From: Oscillospiraceae bacterium
GTDB taxonomy: Bacteria > Bacillota > Clostridia > Oscillospirales > Ruminococcaceae
Reading direction: 5' to 3'
NCBI GenBank assembly: GCA_017848115.1
Contig: JAGAKZ010000015.1
Location: 1 to 64,000, forward strand
DNA length: 64,000 nt
Shown: positions 1 to 8,559 of the stretch, piece by piece
Numbering within the stretch: the first letter of the stretch is position 1
Layout of the letters: the number at the start of each line of letters is the position of its first letter
Notes under the pieces: model-generated
What the model was told of the DNA's origin: nothing
Databases searched by the model: none
What the model saw: only the letters and a program-made list of their open reading frames with translations
Made by a program: the position numbers and the translations under genes

Positions 1-21
1 AAAAATTCAGTTTAAAAGATA

Positions 22-137
<116 letters not shown>

Positions 138-180
138 ACTTAAAAAAGATATCAATGAAAAAGTTGATATCTTTATACAT

Positions 181-257
181 TCCTCCGTAGCTCAGTCGGT
201 AGTAGCACCTGACTGTTAATCAGGGTGTCACTGGTTCAAGTCCAGTCGGGGGAGCCA
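181..257 (+). tRNA. tRNA-Asn (anticodon GTT)
   Basis: Cloverleaf with acceptor TCCTCCG (181-187) pairing with CGGGGGA (247-253), discriminator G254 and an encoded CCA (255-257). The anticodon stem CCTGA/TCAGG encloses CTGTTAA, giving anticodon GTT for asparagine. The T loop is GTTCAAG. The D arm reads GGTAGTAGC where GGTAGAGC is usual, one base longer, and is closed by about three pairs. It follows the 5S rRNA closely, so it is probably cotranscribed with the rRNA operon. Confidence 0.95.
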
Positions 258-261
258 ATAG

Positions 262-286
262 AAAGCCACGCAGTTGCGTGGCTTTT
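262..286 (+). terminator. Terminator of the rRNA/tRNA operon
   Basis: Perfect hairpin: AAAGCCACGCA, a 2-base loop, TGCGTGGCTTT, followed by T residues. It starts five bases after the tRNA CCA end. Confidence 0.9.
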
Positions 287-336
287 AATTATATTTTTTA
301 AGATATTCAGATATATGTTTGTGTTTGTGAATGTAT

Positions 337-387
337 AAAAAACAACAAAGGTCACTTGAATGGTTTCAGGTGACCTTTGTTGTTTTT
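337..387 (-). terminator. Bidirectional terminator downstream of the DUF4349 gene
   Basis: Long inverted repeat AACAACAAAGGTCAC...GTGACCTTTGTTGTT with A/T runs on both sides. It serves the minus-strand DUF4349 gene and could back up the rRNA terminator on the plus strand. Confidence 0.85.
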
Positions 388-398
388 ACTAAAAGTAA

Positions 399-1442
399 TT
401 ATTCTTTGGTATCTTTATTTTCCGGTGTTTTTGTTTCGTGTTCAGGTTTTTGATTTTGTTGTTTTTTCATACGTCTTTTTTCGCGTGATTTTTTAATGAG
501 TTTTATTAGTTTTACGAATATCAATAAAGCACCGCCAAATAAAATAGCGTATGGCAAGAGGTGTATTATAAGGAAAAGGAGTTCTTCGAGGAAGTAAAGG
601 AAATCGGAACAGGTGTCTTTAAGGGTCTGGATAAGACGCTGACCGAATGTATCTGTTTTTATGGGTTCTTCTGTGTACTCTTTTACCTCATTGATGCTGA
701 TGTTTACATATGAATATGCAACATCTGTTTTGATTTGATTCATACGTGTTTTGAGTTTGGCTATTTCTATCTGCACTTCAGTAAGTTTGTCTTCTACTAT
801 GACCGCTTGTGCTTCATCTTTTATTTCGGAGAGCATATCAAGATAGCGTTTTTCTTTTTTCTCATATATCTGAAGTGTGGTAGACAAGTCGTTGTATTCT
901 GTACTTACATTTTCTACTGTTGCGCTTTTATTTCTGAGATCTCCAAGATCAGATATTTCGTTGCAGAAATCATCATAAGAAGAACTTGGTACTCGTACCA
1001 TTGCTGAATATGACTTCCATTTCTGAGCAGATGAATCATACCAACGGCTTGTACTTCCGCCATCGTCAAAGTATTCATTGCCTATAAAACCATCATATTT
1101 ATCAAGGATCTTGCGGTAGTTTTCAATAGAAGCATCAAACTCCAGTACATCTATGTCCATATCACAGGAGTAGACGAGCATATCCTTTTGTATCGTTTCT
1201 GCTTCTATTGTGGTTTTATCAGATTTATCTGATAATATAAGGCTATCATCTGTTATTTCGGCTGAGGTGTTATCTTCTGCGTAATCGTATTCTGCACTTT
1301 CGCTTTTGTAATTTGTATCGTAAGAATACTGTACAGAATTATTAAATGTTGTGACTTCTTCTATTTCACTGTATTTTGAATTTCCACATGAAGTGAGGAG
1401 CAGTGAACTCATAAGTAAAGTAACTAAAACTTTTCTTTTCAT
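399..1442 (-). CDS. DUF4349-type lipoprotein
   Basis: A 347-residue surface lipoprotein. The N-terminus is a lipoprotein signal (MKRK, hydrophobic stretch, lipobox LLTSC with Cys19). After an acidic, Ser/Thr-rich linker, residues about 85-260 match the DUF4349 pattern: a beta segment, a long helical coiled coil (about 180-245) and a return strand. A transmembrane helix follows (about 275-310: FLIIHLLPYAILFGGALLIF), then a Lys-rich cytoplasmic tail. GGAGG sits 10 bases before the ATG. It is the last gene after the sigma/anti-sigma/serpin genes and 27 bases beyond the serpin stop, so likely one operon. The function of DUF4349 is not established; assignment is by sequence recognition only. Confidence 0.8.
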   Translation of the reverse strand: MKRKVLVTLLMSSLLLTSCGNSKYSEIEEVTTFNNSVQYSYDTNYKSESAEYDYAEDNTSAEITDDSLILSDKSDKTTIEAETIQKDMLVYSCDMDIDVLEFDASIENYRKILDKYDGFIGNEYFDDGGSTSRWYDSSAQKWKSYSAMVRVPSSSYDDFCNEISDLGDLRNKSATVENVSTEYNDLSTTLQIYEKKEKRYLDMLSEIKDEAQAVIVEDKLTEVQIEIAKLKTRMNQIKTDVAYSYVNISINEVKEYTEEPIKTDTFGQRLIQTLKDTCSDFLYFLEELLFLIIHLLPYAILFGGALLIFVKLIKLIKKSREKRRMKKQQNQKPEHETKTPENKDTKE

Positions 1443-1469
1443 ATTACATCTACCTCCAGTGATAATAAA

Positions 1470-2777
1470 TTATTCCAGGCTTTTTACAGCACCTATAAAT
1501 ATTGGGAGATTTGTAGAATTGTCTACGATCATAAATACAAACGGTCTGTTTAATATAACTTCATTACCATCAAGTACGAGTTCACATTCGTCTACCATTT
1601 CAACTTTTGTTGCAGCACCTACTTTGGTTCCTTTTTCGTCTACAGAAATGAAGGTTTTATGAAGAACATTATCTATATAGATATTTCCTCTGGATGATAC
1701 AGCCATTTCAGAGAAATCAGCTTCTGAATTATCAAAGGCTTTTTTTATACCGAGTTCGGAAAGCAAGTCATTCATGACGATGCTGTAATCGTAACTGAAT
1801 TTTGGTGTCTGAGTGTACACTGTAGTTTCTTTTTTATTCTTGAGAGTGTCAAGCAGATCCTGTGAATTCATATTTTCTATGTAAGTATTTATATCAGTAT
1901 CCTCATTTGGAAGAAGAGCTACAAAACTGTATTCACCGTTTTTATAATTTTTAATAAATCCTTTTGCATTTTCATCTTCAAGGTAATATGATTCATTGGA
2001 TTTCATCAATTTAACGTCCTGGGATTTGCCAGAAAAATCAGTGAATTTACCATCGTATATATCAGAACTTTTGTATTCGTTTTCCCACTGGGCGTCAAAA
2101 GAAAGAGCATTTATGAGATACATAACTGTATCAACGCTTATGTCGTCAACTATTTTGTCAATCATTTTATCGGTGTTATTGCTTACCCAGTCGTTGATAT
2201 CTTTAACAGTGCTGTTGTCAAAAGATGATTTGAAGGTATCAGCGCCATAATAATCAGCATTTGTCTGAAGGAAATTTTTATTTACATCAAGACGTTCACT
2301 GTCATCTCTGAACCATATAGAATTTGCTATATGGAGTTTTGATTCTGATTTGTCTGTTAAAGATTTTCTGTATGTGTACAGGTAACTGTTAAGATCATTT
2401 AATGACATACCTTTTGCAAGTACATTTTCCATTTCAGTTCTGGTTTCACCCTTGGCGCCGTTAGCGGTCATTGCAAGAGCAGTTTGTACTGATAATGGTG
2501 AAACGAGAACATTTTCGGTTCCTGAATCTTTAACGGATTTTTTGAATACATCCATAGAAAAAGCCATTTGTGCGGATATAAATTTTTCATCAGCTTTTTT
2601 TTCGGTTACATTCTGGGCTGATATTTCGTTCATAAGGTTAGCAGCTTTAACTTGTGCAGGTTCATTTGTTGAATAATTTGAACCGGGGTTGTTTGTTGCA
2701 GTTTCATTCTTAGTTCCTGTACAGGAACTAAGAAGCATTGAGCTTATAAGTAAAGCAAATATAAATCTTTTTTTCAT
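1470..2777 (-). CDS. Serpin-family protease inhibitor, lipoprotein
   Basis: A 435-residue serpin with a lipoprotein signal (LLISSMLLSSC), so membrane-anchored outside the cell. Serpin hallmarks: a start such as QMAFSMDVFKKS, the WFRDD and NSIWF region, NALSFDAQWENE, a hinge region DEKGTKVGAAT at about residues 380-390, and the C-terminal NRPFVFMI and FIGAV strands. The hinge has the small residues needed for loop insertion, which suggests a working inhibitor. The reactive bond cannot be assigned because the loop looks a few residues longer than usual. I start at the second Met: GGAGGA lies 7 bases upstream of it, and the earlier ATG overlaps that ribosome site. Serpins are known in ruminococci, where some carry dockerins; this one is lipid-anchored instead. 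Confidence 0.92.
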   Translation of the reverse strand: MKKRFIFALLISSMLLSSCTGTKNETATNNPGSNYSTNEPAQVKAANLMNEISAQNVTEKKADEKFISAQMAFSMDVFKKSVKDSGTENVLVSPLSVQTALAMTANGAKGETRTEMENVLAKGMSLNDLNSYLYTYRKSLTDKSESKLHIANSIWFRDDSERLDVNKNFLQTNADYYGADTFKSSFDNSTVKDINDWVSNNTDKMIDKIVDDISVDTVMYLINALSFDAQWENEYKSSDIYDGKFTDFSGKSQDVKLMKSNESYYLEDENAKGFIKNYKNGEYSFVALLPNEDTDINTYIENMNSQDLLDTLKNKKETTVYTQTPKFSYDYSIVMNDLLSELGIKKAFDNSEADFSEMAVSSRGNIYIDNVLHKTFISVDEKGTKVGAATKVEMVDECELVLDGNEVILNRPFVFMIVDNSTNLPIFIGAVKSLE

Positions 2778-2810
2778 ATCATATTCCTCCATATTGTAAA
2801 AAGTGTTTTC

Positions 2811-3863
2811 CTAGCCGAACACATCAGTGATGAGTTCTTCGATTGTAAATGTAAGATCTTGTTCGTGGTTATTATGAAATACACCTGATATGATTTCTGT
2901 TGAGTATTCAGTAACTTTAGAAATTATGGTATATCTAAGCCCTGTGTTATTTATATCAGGATTAATTTTTCCGTATATATTTTCAACAGGTATGGGTCCC
3001 ATATCATCAGGTGTGCTTCCGATTGATGGGATATAGCTTTGTATATCTGATGGTTTTGTATTATTCAAATCAGAATGTACTGTATATTCAGAAATGATAT
3101 AGACAGCATTGTCATCAGAAATTTCTGTATAAAACTTTCCGTCTGTAAAGCAACTGTTTTTGACGATAAATTTATTTTCTGATACACCTAAAGTAAATAT
3201 CCCGGTCGTTGTATTGTCAGAATCGTAAATCTCAAGCACGATGTAAAGAGTATCGTTTATAAAATCAAGAGAGCGTCCTTTGAGTTTCAGGTTTTTATCT
3301 ATGCCTGTCAGTTCATACAAATCTGTTTTAATAAGTATATTATCAGAGTCATCATTGTCTGATAAAACAGATGCTATAAGTGTAGAACCATCTGTTTTGT
3401 ATATAGTCCGGTCTTTAGTGACAGAAAGATTTTTTATGTCGTTTTCTGAATTTTTAGTATCGGAATCCAACAAATCTTTCTCTTCATCTTCACACGTATC
3501 TTCAGTATATATTTTTTGTGTTACTGTATAATAAAGTTCTTCATAACTTTTAAACTTAATGAAGTTTTCCTGAAATTCAAATGAATCTGAATAATATAAA
3601 TCGTTTGAATTTTCTATGAGGCTGTCTGAGAAAGATATGTTGTTTGTTGCATTATCAGTGTCCAATGAACATTCTTTCTTGTTGTTGTTGATAAATAAAG
3701 TTCCCGCACATATCAGTATACAAGCGGCAGCGACCATACTTCCGAAAGTTCTTGTTATATTTTTTCGTTTTCTTTTTCCGTCAAGAATCAAATGTATATT
3801 TTCAGGTTTGAATTTATCAGGAATTTCAGGGGTTTCAAGATATTTTTTTATTTCATCACTCAT
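2811..3863 (-). CDS. Membrane anti-sigma-factor-like protein with partial beta-propeller domain
   Basis: About 350 residues. The N-terminal ~45 residues are charged and cytoplasmic (KKYLETPEIPDKFKPENIH), one transmembrane helix follows (SMVAAACILICAGTLFI), then a Ser/Asp-rich linker and an extracellular region. That region (from FKSYEEL to the end) resembles the first part of the secreted beta-propeller family found in clostridial sigma-factor partners (YKTDG, LDFINDTLYIVLE, the Y-I-P-S stretch). It ends far short of the usual length, so the propeller is partial. The gene overlaps the sigma factor stop: a GTG at 3872 forms GTGA with it, and the ATG at 3863 has AGGTGA upstream. Pairing with the ECF factor is the main reason for the anti-sigma call. 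Confidence 0.65.
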   Translation of the reverse strand: MSDEIKKYLETPEIPDKFKPENIHLILDGKRKRKNITRTFGSMVAAACILICAGTLFINNNKKECSLDTDNATNNISFSDSLIENSNDLYYSDSFEFQENFIKFKSYEELYYTVTQKIYTEDTCEDEEKDLLDSDTKNSENDIKNLSVTKDRTIYKTDGSTLIASVLSDNDDSDNILIKTDLYELTGIDKNLKLKGRSLDFINDTLYIVLEIYDSDNTTTGIFTLGVSENKFIVKNSCFTDGKFYTEISDDNAVYIISEYTVHSDLNNTKPSDIQSYIPSIGSTPDDMGPIPVENIYGKINPDINNTGLRYTIISKVTEYSTEIISGVFHNNHEQDLTFTIEELITDVFG

Positions 3864-3868
3864 CGTTA

Positions 3869-4399
3869 TCACCTGCTTTGTACGCTTATGTATTTTTTGA
3901 GTTTTTCTTTTGTTCTCAGAAGTCTGGAACGGACTGTAGATGGATTTAAATCGCAGACAGAAGCTATTTCATCGCCTGTATAACCGCAGAGGACGGACAT
4001 AGAAAGTATCATTCTGTCTTCATCTTCTATATGATCCATAGCCTGAGCAAGTTCAACATTTTCATACTCAAAGTTTTTATAAAACATATTCTGATATTCA
4101 GGTTCGTCAATGTCAGATGGTGTATTGGCGTATTCAGATTGTTTTCTTTTTATTTTAGCTGATAATATTTTGAAGATCCATGCTTTAAAAGCTTCTTCAT
4201 TTCTGAGTTTTTTTATTGATGAAAAAGCATCGAGTATGGTTTCGCTTATTACATCATCAACGTCATGTTCATTTCTCAGACTGTAGTATGCTGTATAATA
4301 CATTTCTTTATATACCAGAGTGTACAGACGTGAAAAAGCATCTTTATCCCCTTTTACCGCCATCTTTACATTCTTCTTGAAATCATCCGATTCGGTCAC
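3869..4399 (-). CDS. ECF-type RNA polymerase sigma factor
   Basis: A 176-residue sigma-70 family protein. Region 2 is at about 15-85 (LYTLVYKEMYYTAYYSL, then DVDDVISETILDAFSSI) and region 4 at about 115-170 (DRMILSMSVLCGYTGDEIASV, an NPSTVRSRLLRTKEKL recognition helix). Region 3 is absent, as in ECF factors. The start is GTG with GGAAG about 8 bases upstream. It is the first gene of a minus-strand group with an anti-sigma-like protein, a serpin and a DUF4349 lipoprotein, which suggests that these envelope proteins are part of its regulon. ECF factors often activate their own promoter; I could not identify a convincing ECF promoter here. Confidence 0.88.
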   Translation of the reverse strand: MTESDDFKKNVKMAVKGDKDAFSRLYTLVYKEMYYTAYYSLRNEHDVDDVISETILDAFSSIKKLRNEEAFKAWIFKILSAKIKRKQSEYANTPSDIDEPEYQNMFYKNFEYENVELAQAMDHIEDEDRMILSMSVLCGYTGDEIASVCDLNPSTVRSRLLRTKEKLKKYISVQSR

Positions 4400-4623
4400 A
4401 TTCCCACTTCCTTATCTTTAAAACGTTAATGCATTTTCGTTTCATAATTATAGTGTCAAAAAAACAGTGATTTGTTGCATTGAAAAATTAATTTGTAGTT
4501 TATCATAAAAGTTGTAATGGTTAATTGTGCAAAAATAACAATGAACTGTAAACTGTATCTATTTGATTATATATTTTTATTGTATAAAAGTCAATTGTAA
4601 AGTTTGCTGATATTACAGATTAG

Positions 4624-4652
4624 TTGAAAGGAATAAATATTTATGATATAAT
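4624..4652 (+). promoter_or_regulatory. Promoter of the frameshifted lipoprotein gene
   Basis: TTGAAA, 17 bases, TATAAT. The leader to the ATG at 4838 is long, about 180 bases. The rest of the 4400-4837 gap is AT-rich and shows no gene; the promoter of the divergent ECF operon should also lie in it. Confidence 0.6.
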
Positions 4653-4837
4653 AAAAAACGGTTTTAACGATTGGGTATTTTTGGGTTTTGAGATTATATA
4701 TTTCAATACTTTAGTTGCAACTGATTAAAATAAAATTATAAAAATAATCTGTAACCTTTTCAAAAAACTTCTGTCTATATTATCAGAAGACCTTAAAACA
4801 AATAAATTTGATTTAAAATAAAAAGGAAGTATTTATT

Positions 4838-5814
4838 ATGAAAAACTCAAACAAGATATTTAAGAAAGTAATCGCAGTGGTATGTTTAACAATGACAGCA
4901 TGTGCATTTTCATCATGTGATGCTGATACAATATACCTTCTACATCTGCTCCTTCGGTAACAGAAAAGGCAGAAGTACAACAGGAAACGCAGAGCAGTGA
5001 AGCAATAACAGAAGCTGTTCAGACACCTGAACAGACAGAACAGGTTGTTGAGGAAATGACTGAAACACCGGCTGATGCTACAGAAGAAGTTAGTAATCAG
5101 AATGCTAATGAGTCGGAAAGTGTTTATCCAGAGGGAGAAATCGGAAGAGACTTTATAGATGTTGATGATATGGGATGCGAAACTGTAGGCGATGATGGTG
5201 CGTATTATGTAGTGAATTTTCTGAAAAATAAAGATTTTCAAAACAAAATCAATGAAGATATAAGAAAAGTTTCAGATGAACTTTACAAATATGCGGATGA
5301 CTATGATTATACTTCTTCAGAAGAATGGAACAAATATGGTTATTATTCATTTAATACTAAAGGACTTCACATGACTGCAAGTTGTGAAAATGGATATCTT
5401 GGACTGACATTCTGGTATATAGGAGATACAGATGAAAATGGTAGATGTGCTTATGATCACATTACTACTTTAGTTTATGATATTATTGAAGAAGAGAAGA
5501 TTGAAAATTTTGATGAACTATTTACAAAAGAATGTTATGCAGATCTTAATGACATGTTTAAAGATCAGGATAGAATGGGTATGGATCCATATTCAGAAGC
5601 GCTTACGTCTTCAAATATATGTGCATTTACTCCATGGAGGGTATGGATTGACGAGTCTATAAGTTATTATACAGGGTCTTTAGACCAAATAAATGATGAT
5701 GGTACATTGAAATATGATGCAGGTAAGTTTTATTATCCGGTGTACAAAAGAGATATGACAGATTATATTGATGAAGCGTATTCACAATTCCATAATAAAT
5801 CTTATGGAAAATAA
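4838..5814 (+). pseudogene. Frameshifted lipoprotein gene
   Basis: ATG at 4838 (AAGGAAG upstream) starts a lipoprotein signal with lipobox AFSSC (Cys27), but this frame stops at TAA 4958. The frame one base over reads on smoothly (IPSTSAPSVTEKAEVQQ, then EAVQTPEQTEQVVEE) into the long open frame from 5056 to 5814. A one-base deletion near 4930-4940 would explain both. The mature part is acidic: a Thr/Glu linker, then a folded domain (about YPEGEIGRDF to the end) with NEDIRKVSDEL and ENFDELFTKECY segments, loosely reminiscent of DUF3298-type domains (weak). Either a recent pseudogene or a sequencing error. ATG 5056 has no good ribosome site, so it is not a real start. Confidence 0.75.
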
Positions 5815-5842
5815 TATATTGTTGTTTTGAAATACTTATATA

Positions 5843-5880
5843 AAAGTGTCATGGAGTAGGATAGACTCTGTGACATTTTT
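5843..5880 (+). terminator. Terminator after the lipoprotein gene
   Basis: AAAAGTGTCATGGAGT pairs with ACTCTGTGACATTTTTT across a short loop, with a T run at the 3' side. Confidence 0.85.
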
Positions 5881-5947
5881 TATTTTTCGAAAATTGTGCA
5901 TTTGTGAAGTTTTTGTGTATTAATTTAGTTTGATATTATACAAAATA

Positions 5948-5976
5948 TTGACGTTTTCATGAAATTATGATATAAT
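5948..5976 (+). promoter_or_regulatory. Promoter of the GGDEF gene
   Basis: TTGACG, 17 bases, TATAAT, about 44 bases ahead of the ATG at 6020. Confidence 0.75.
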
Positions 5977-6019
5977 AATGTATAACAAAAATAGGATTAT
6001 TATTGGGGGAGGGTAAAAT

Positions 6020-7159
6020 ATGGCGTTGCTTATTGTTCGTGAAGAAGTAGTATGTATGGTGGTACTTATTTTTCTGATTTCTTATAAGCATTTTTATCAT
6101 GATAAAAAAGTAGAAGATGACTTTATGAAAATCGCATTATTAGCGTTGGCTCATGTTGTTTTTGATATGATCACTGTAATAACGGTTAATAAAATAGATG
6201 ACGTGCCACCTATGATAAATAAAGTTCTTCATATGATTTACTATTATTTTAGTTTGCTGTTTATTATGGAGTTCTATAATTATGTTGTTAAATTGACAGT
6301 AGCACATAGTCTTGTGAAAAAAATGCGATATATAGGGTATATACCTCTATCGGTTTTTATGATACTTTCTTATATTTTGCCCGTAGAGTATGTTGAAGGA
6401 AACGGGACTAATTATAGTTATGGACCGCTTGTATTTTCAGGTTATGGGATATTTGCAGTATATTGCTCGGTTTGTCTTGTTCTGGCGATTTCCAAGAGAA
6501 ATACTCTTGATTTCAGAGTAAGGCTTGCTATACTGCCTACTACTGTTATGATGGTTATTTTGGTGACTATTCAGGCGATAATTCCGGAATTGCTTATGAC
6601 CGGAGCTGGTGTTACTATTGTATGTATCGGTCTTTTTGTTACGATAAATAATCCTGTGGAAGCATATATTGCTCAGGCATACTGGGATGAAGCTTCCGGT
6701 GTGCGTAATAAAAACGGATTTCGTAAGCAATTGGAACATATGAATCAAAAATATGCCAATAAACAGGTTCGTGTAGGATTTATTGTTGGTGACATGAATG
6801 GATTGAAAGTTATCAATGATCGTTATGGTCATGAAGAAGGGGATAAATTGATAAAAGCGGCAGCTTCTGTAATGCTGGCAAATTTTAAATCGGCGTATCA
6901 GATATATCGTATCGGCGGAGATGAGTTTGCTGTTATTTATATTTCTCCTGATGATAATGTTGTACAACAGGAAATTGAAAAAATGCGTATTGCATGTGAA
7001 AAATATAAAGGTAGTCCTATTGCATTAAGTATAGCAGTCGGGTATGCATCTGATATATATGTACCGGAGTCGATGGATATATACAATAAGGCAGATGAAT
7101 TGATGTATGAAAACAAAGCAGAAATTAAAAGTAAACATCCGGAGCTTTGTGCAAGATAA
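6020..7159 (+). CDS. Membrane diguanylate cyclase (GGDEF protein)
   Basis: A 379-residue protein that probably makes cyclic di-GMP. Residues 1-210 form about six or seven hydrophobic helices, a membrane sensor of unknown ligand. The GGDEF domain covers about 225-375, with GDMNGLKVINDRYGHEEGD (metal and nucleotide contacts) and an intact RIGGDEFAV active site, then the usual C-terminal YNKADELMYENK. No RxxD inhibitory site is visible five residues before GGDEF, so product inhibition is not expected. The ribosome site is a strong GGGGGAGGG. It stands alone between its own promoter and a hairpin. A second GGDEF domain occurs in the hybrid kinase at 39192. Confidence 0.9.
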   Translation: MALLIVREEVVCMVVLIFLISYKHFYHDKKVEDDFMKIALLALAHVVFDMITVITVNKIDDVPPMINKVLHMIYYYFSLLFIMEFYNYVVKLTVAHSLVKKMRYIGYIPLSVFMILSYILPVEYVEGNGTNYSYGPLVFSGYGIFAVYCSVCLVLAISKRNTLDFRVRLAILPTTVMMVILVTIQAIIPELLMTGAGVTIVCIGLFVTINNPVEAYIAQAYWDEASGVRNKNGFRKQLEHMNQKYANKQVRVGFIVGDMNGLKVINDRYGHEEGDKLIKAAASVMLANFKSAYQIYRIGGDEFAVIYISPDDNVVQQEIEKMRIACEKYKGSPIALSIAVGYASDIYVPESMDIYNKADELMYENKAEIKSKHPELCAR

Positions 7160-7167
7160 TTTTTGAA

Positions 7168-7200
7168 AATGCCATAGAGTATGATATACTCTGTGGTATT
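7168..7200 (+). terminator. Hairpin after the GGDEF gene
   Basis: AATGCCATAGAGTAT, 3-base loop, ATACTCTGTGGTATT. Strong stem without a clear T run. It resembles the stem at 5843-5880 in sequence (CATGGAGT / ACTCTGTG), so it may be a repeated terminator type. Confidence 0.6.
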
Positions 7201-7294
7201 AGATCCGGATGATTATATTACGCAGCCATCGGGAAATGCGGGAGAAAAGATAGCGTGTGGTGTGATTGGAATTTATAAAAATCTACACACATGA
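7181..7294 (+). other. Short open frame, possible gene remnant
   Basis: ATG at 7181 opens 37 codons ending at TGA 7292. The peptide (DPDDYITQPSGNAGEK, then IACGVIGIYKNL) looks more protein-like than random AT-rich spacer, but it has no ribosome site and begins inside a hairpin. It could be the tail of a lost gene. Low confidence. Confidence 0.2.
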
Positions 7295-7309
7295 TGGTTG
7301 AAATGAATC

Positions 7310-7352
7310 AGATGCAAATAAATTGCTCAATGTAGTCAAATTATTTGCATCT
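7310..7352. repeat. Inverted repeat in the spacer before the Rpn gene
   Basis: Perfect 12-base arms AGATGCAAATAA and TTATTTGCATCT separated by 19 bases. No T run, so it may be an operator, a cruciform or a processed hairpin. The rest of 7353-7420 is AT-rich with nothing recognisable. Confidence 0.5.
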
Positions 7353-7420
7353 ATTTATTTGATTTCCTTTTGTGGTTGCAAAATCGTACATATTAGTAGT
7401 GTTTAGTAATAATTTTTACC

Positions 7421-7449
7421 TTGAAAAAATTACATTTTTGTGATAAACT
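7421..7449 (+). promoter_or_regulatory. Promoter of the Rpn-type gene
   Basis: TTGAAA, 17 bases, TAAACT. It overlaps an upstream in-frame GTG (7440), so translation cannot begin there; the TTG at 7494 is downstream of the expected transcript start. Confidence 0.6.
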
Positions 7450-7493
7450 TAAATCAGAAAGAATGTAGAATAATAAACAGGAGCGTGATAGTA

Positions 7494-8354
7494 TTGAATA
7501 ATCAGAATGATAGTTTATACATCAATGTAAATCGTGAGCATAAGGACCGCCTTTTTAAATTTATTTTTGGCAACCCGGAAAATAAAGCGTGGACGCTGAG
7601 TCTTTACAATGCCATAAACGGTTCTTCATATGATAATCCGGACGATATAAAATTTACAACAATAGAAGACGTTGTCTATATGAAAATGAAGAATGACGTT
7701 TCTTTTTTGGTATCCGGTGAAATGAATTTTTATGAACAGCAGTCAACATTCAATCCGAATATGCCTATGAGATTTTTTATCTATGCAGGTATGGTTTATG
7801 CAAAGTATGTTGAGAACAGCAGAAATTATCACCGTTACAGTTCGGAATTACAGAAGGCTCCGACGCCAAAGTGTATTTGCTTTTATAACGGTTCGGCTAA
7901 TAAAGAAGAAAGGACTGTTTTAAAGTTAAGCGATGCTTTTGATTCTGAATCAGATATAGAAGTTAAAGTAACAATGATCAACGTAAATTACGGATATAAT
8001 AAAGAATTATTAAAAGCCTGCAAACCATTGGAAGAATACGCTTATTTTATTGAAAGAATTCGTTATCATCAGAATAATTCAGAAACGCTTGAAGAATCTG
8101 TTGACAAATCGCTTGATGATTTATCTGATGATTCAGTGATTAAACCATTTCTTATTTTAAATAAAGCAGAGGTGAAACGTATGTGTATTACTGAATACGA
8201 TGAAGCAAGAACACTTAGCGAAGCAAGAGAAGAAGGAATAGTTTCAGCTTTTGCAAGCCTTGTAAAAGATGGTATTCTTTCTATATCCGAAGCAGCCAGA
8301 CGTGCTGATATGACAGAGTCAGAATTTAAACTAAAAGCAGGACTCAATTCATAA
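7494..8354 (+). CDS. Rpn-family PD-(D/E)XK nuclease (transposase-like)
   Basis: About 286 residues. The family was named for recombination-promoting nucleases and is often annotated as putative transposase, but it carries a PD-(D/E)XK nuclease fold. Visible motifs: an N-terminal HKDRLFKFIFGNPENK, TIEDVVYMKMKNDVSFLV, then the core GEMNFYEQQSTFNPNMPMR (E-x-x-x-x-EQQ), and YHRYSSELQKAPTPKCICFYNG. The C-terminus (LSEAREEGIVSAFASLVKDGI, ISEAARRADMTESEF) is a helical tail common in these proteins. The start is TTG at 7494, 10 bases after AGGAG. Ruminococci carry many copies of such genes. There are no inverted terminal repeats, so I do not call it an insertion sequence. Confidence 0.82.
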   Translation: MNNQNDSLYINVNREHKDRLFKFIFGNPENKAWTLSLYNAINGSSYDNPDDIKFTTIEDVVYMKMKNDVSFLVSGEMNFYEQQSTFNPNMPMRFFIYAGMVYAKYVENSRNYHRYSSELQKAPTPKCICFYNGSANKEERTVLKLSDAFDSESDIEVKVTMINVNYGYNKELLKACKPLEEYAYFIERIRYHQNNSETLEESVDKSLDDLSDDSVIKPFLILNKAEVKRMCITEYDEARTLSEAREEGIVSAFASLVKDGILSISEAARRADMTESEFKLKAGLNS

Positions 8355-8479
8355 TTTTAAATCATTTTTATCGGGATGTAACTGTAATGGGTTAAATTCT
8401 TTTCATTTCTGATAATGTGAAACTAGCGAAGTTCATGTTGTAATACAGTATTAAAAAAAATACAAAAAGATATTAAATA

Positions 8480-8525
8480 AAAAAGACTTTATCCGATAAA
8501 TTAATTAAACGGGTAAAGTCTTTTT
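8480..8525. terminator. Bidirectional terminator between Rpn and XRE genes
   Basis: AAAAAGACTTTA and TAAAGTCTTTTT arms, extended by CCG/CGG, with a 14-base loop. It separates two convergent genes. Confidence 0.85.
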
Positions 8526-8559
8526 ATGATTTTATAGTAATAATTAAATGATAGATGGA

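Noticed and set aside
4380-4470. ECF-type autoregulated promoter (TGAAAC...CGTT) before the sigma gene
   Set aside because: The spacing between the two words is 13 bases, shorter than expected for ECF promoters, so I could not support it.
4810-5245. Minus-strand open frame of 142 codons opposite the lipoprotein gene
   Set aside because: It is Cys/Phe-rich antisense sequence of a plausible plus-strand gene, with no ribosome site or family match.
5056-5814. Independent gene starting at ATG 5056
   Set aside because: The same frame is open and protein-like well upstream, and a lipoprotein signal with a proper ribosome site lies one frame away; a frameshift explains it better.
7494-8354. Insertion sequence carrying a transposase
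   Set aside because: The protein is an Rpn-type PD-(D/E)XK nuclease; I see no terminal inverted repeats or target duplication around it.
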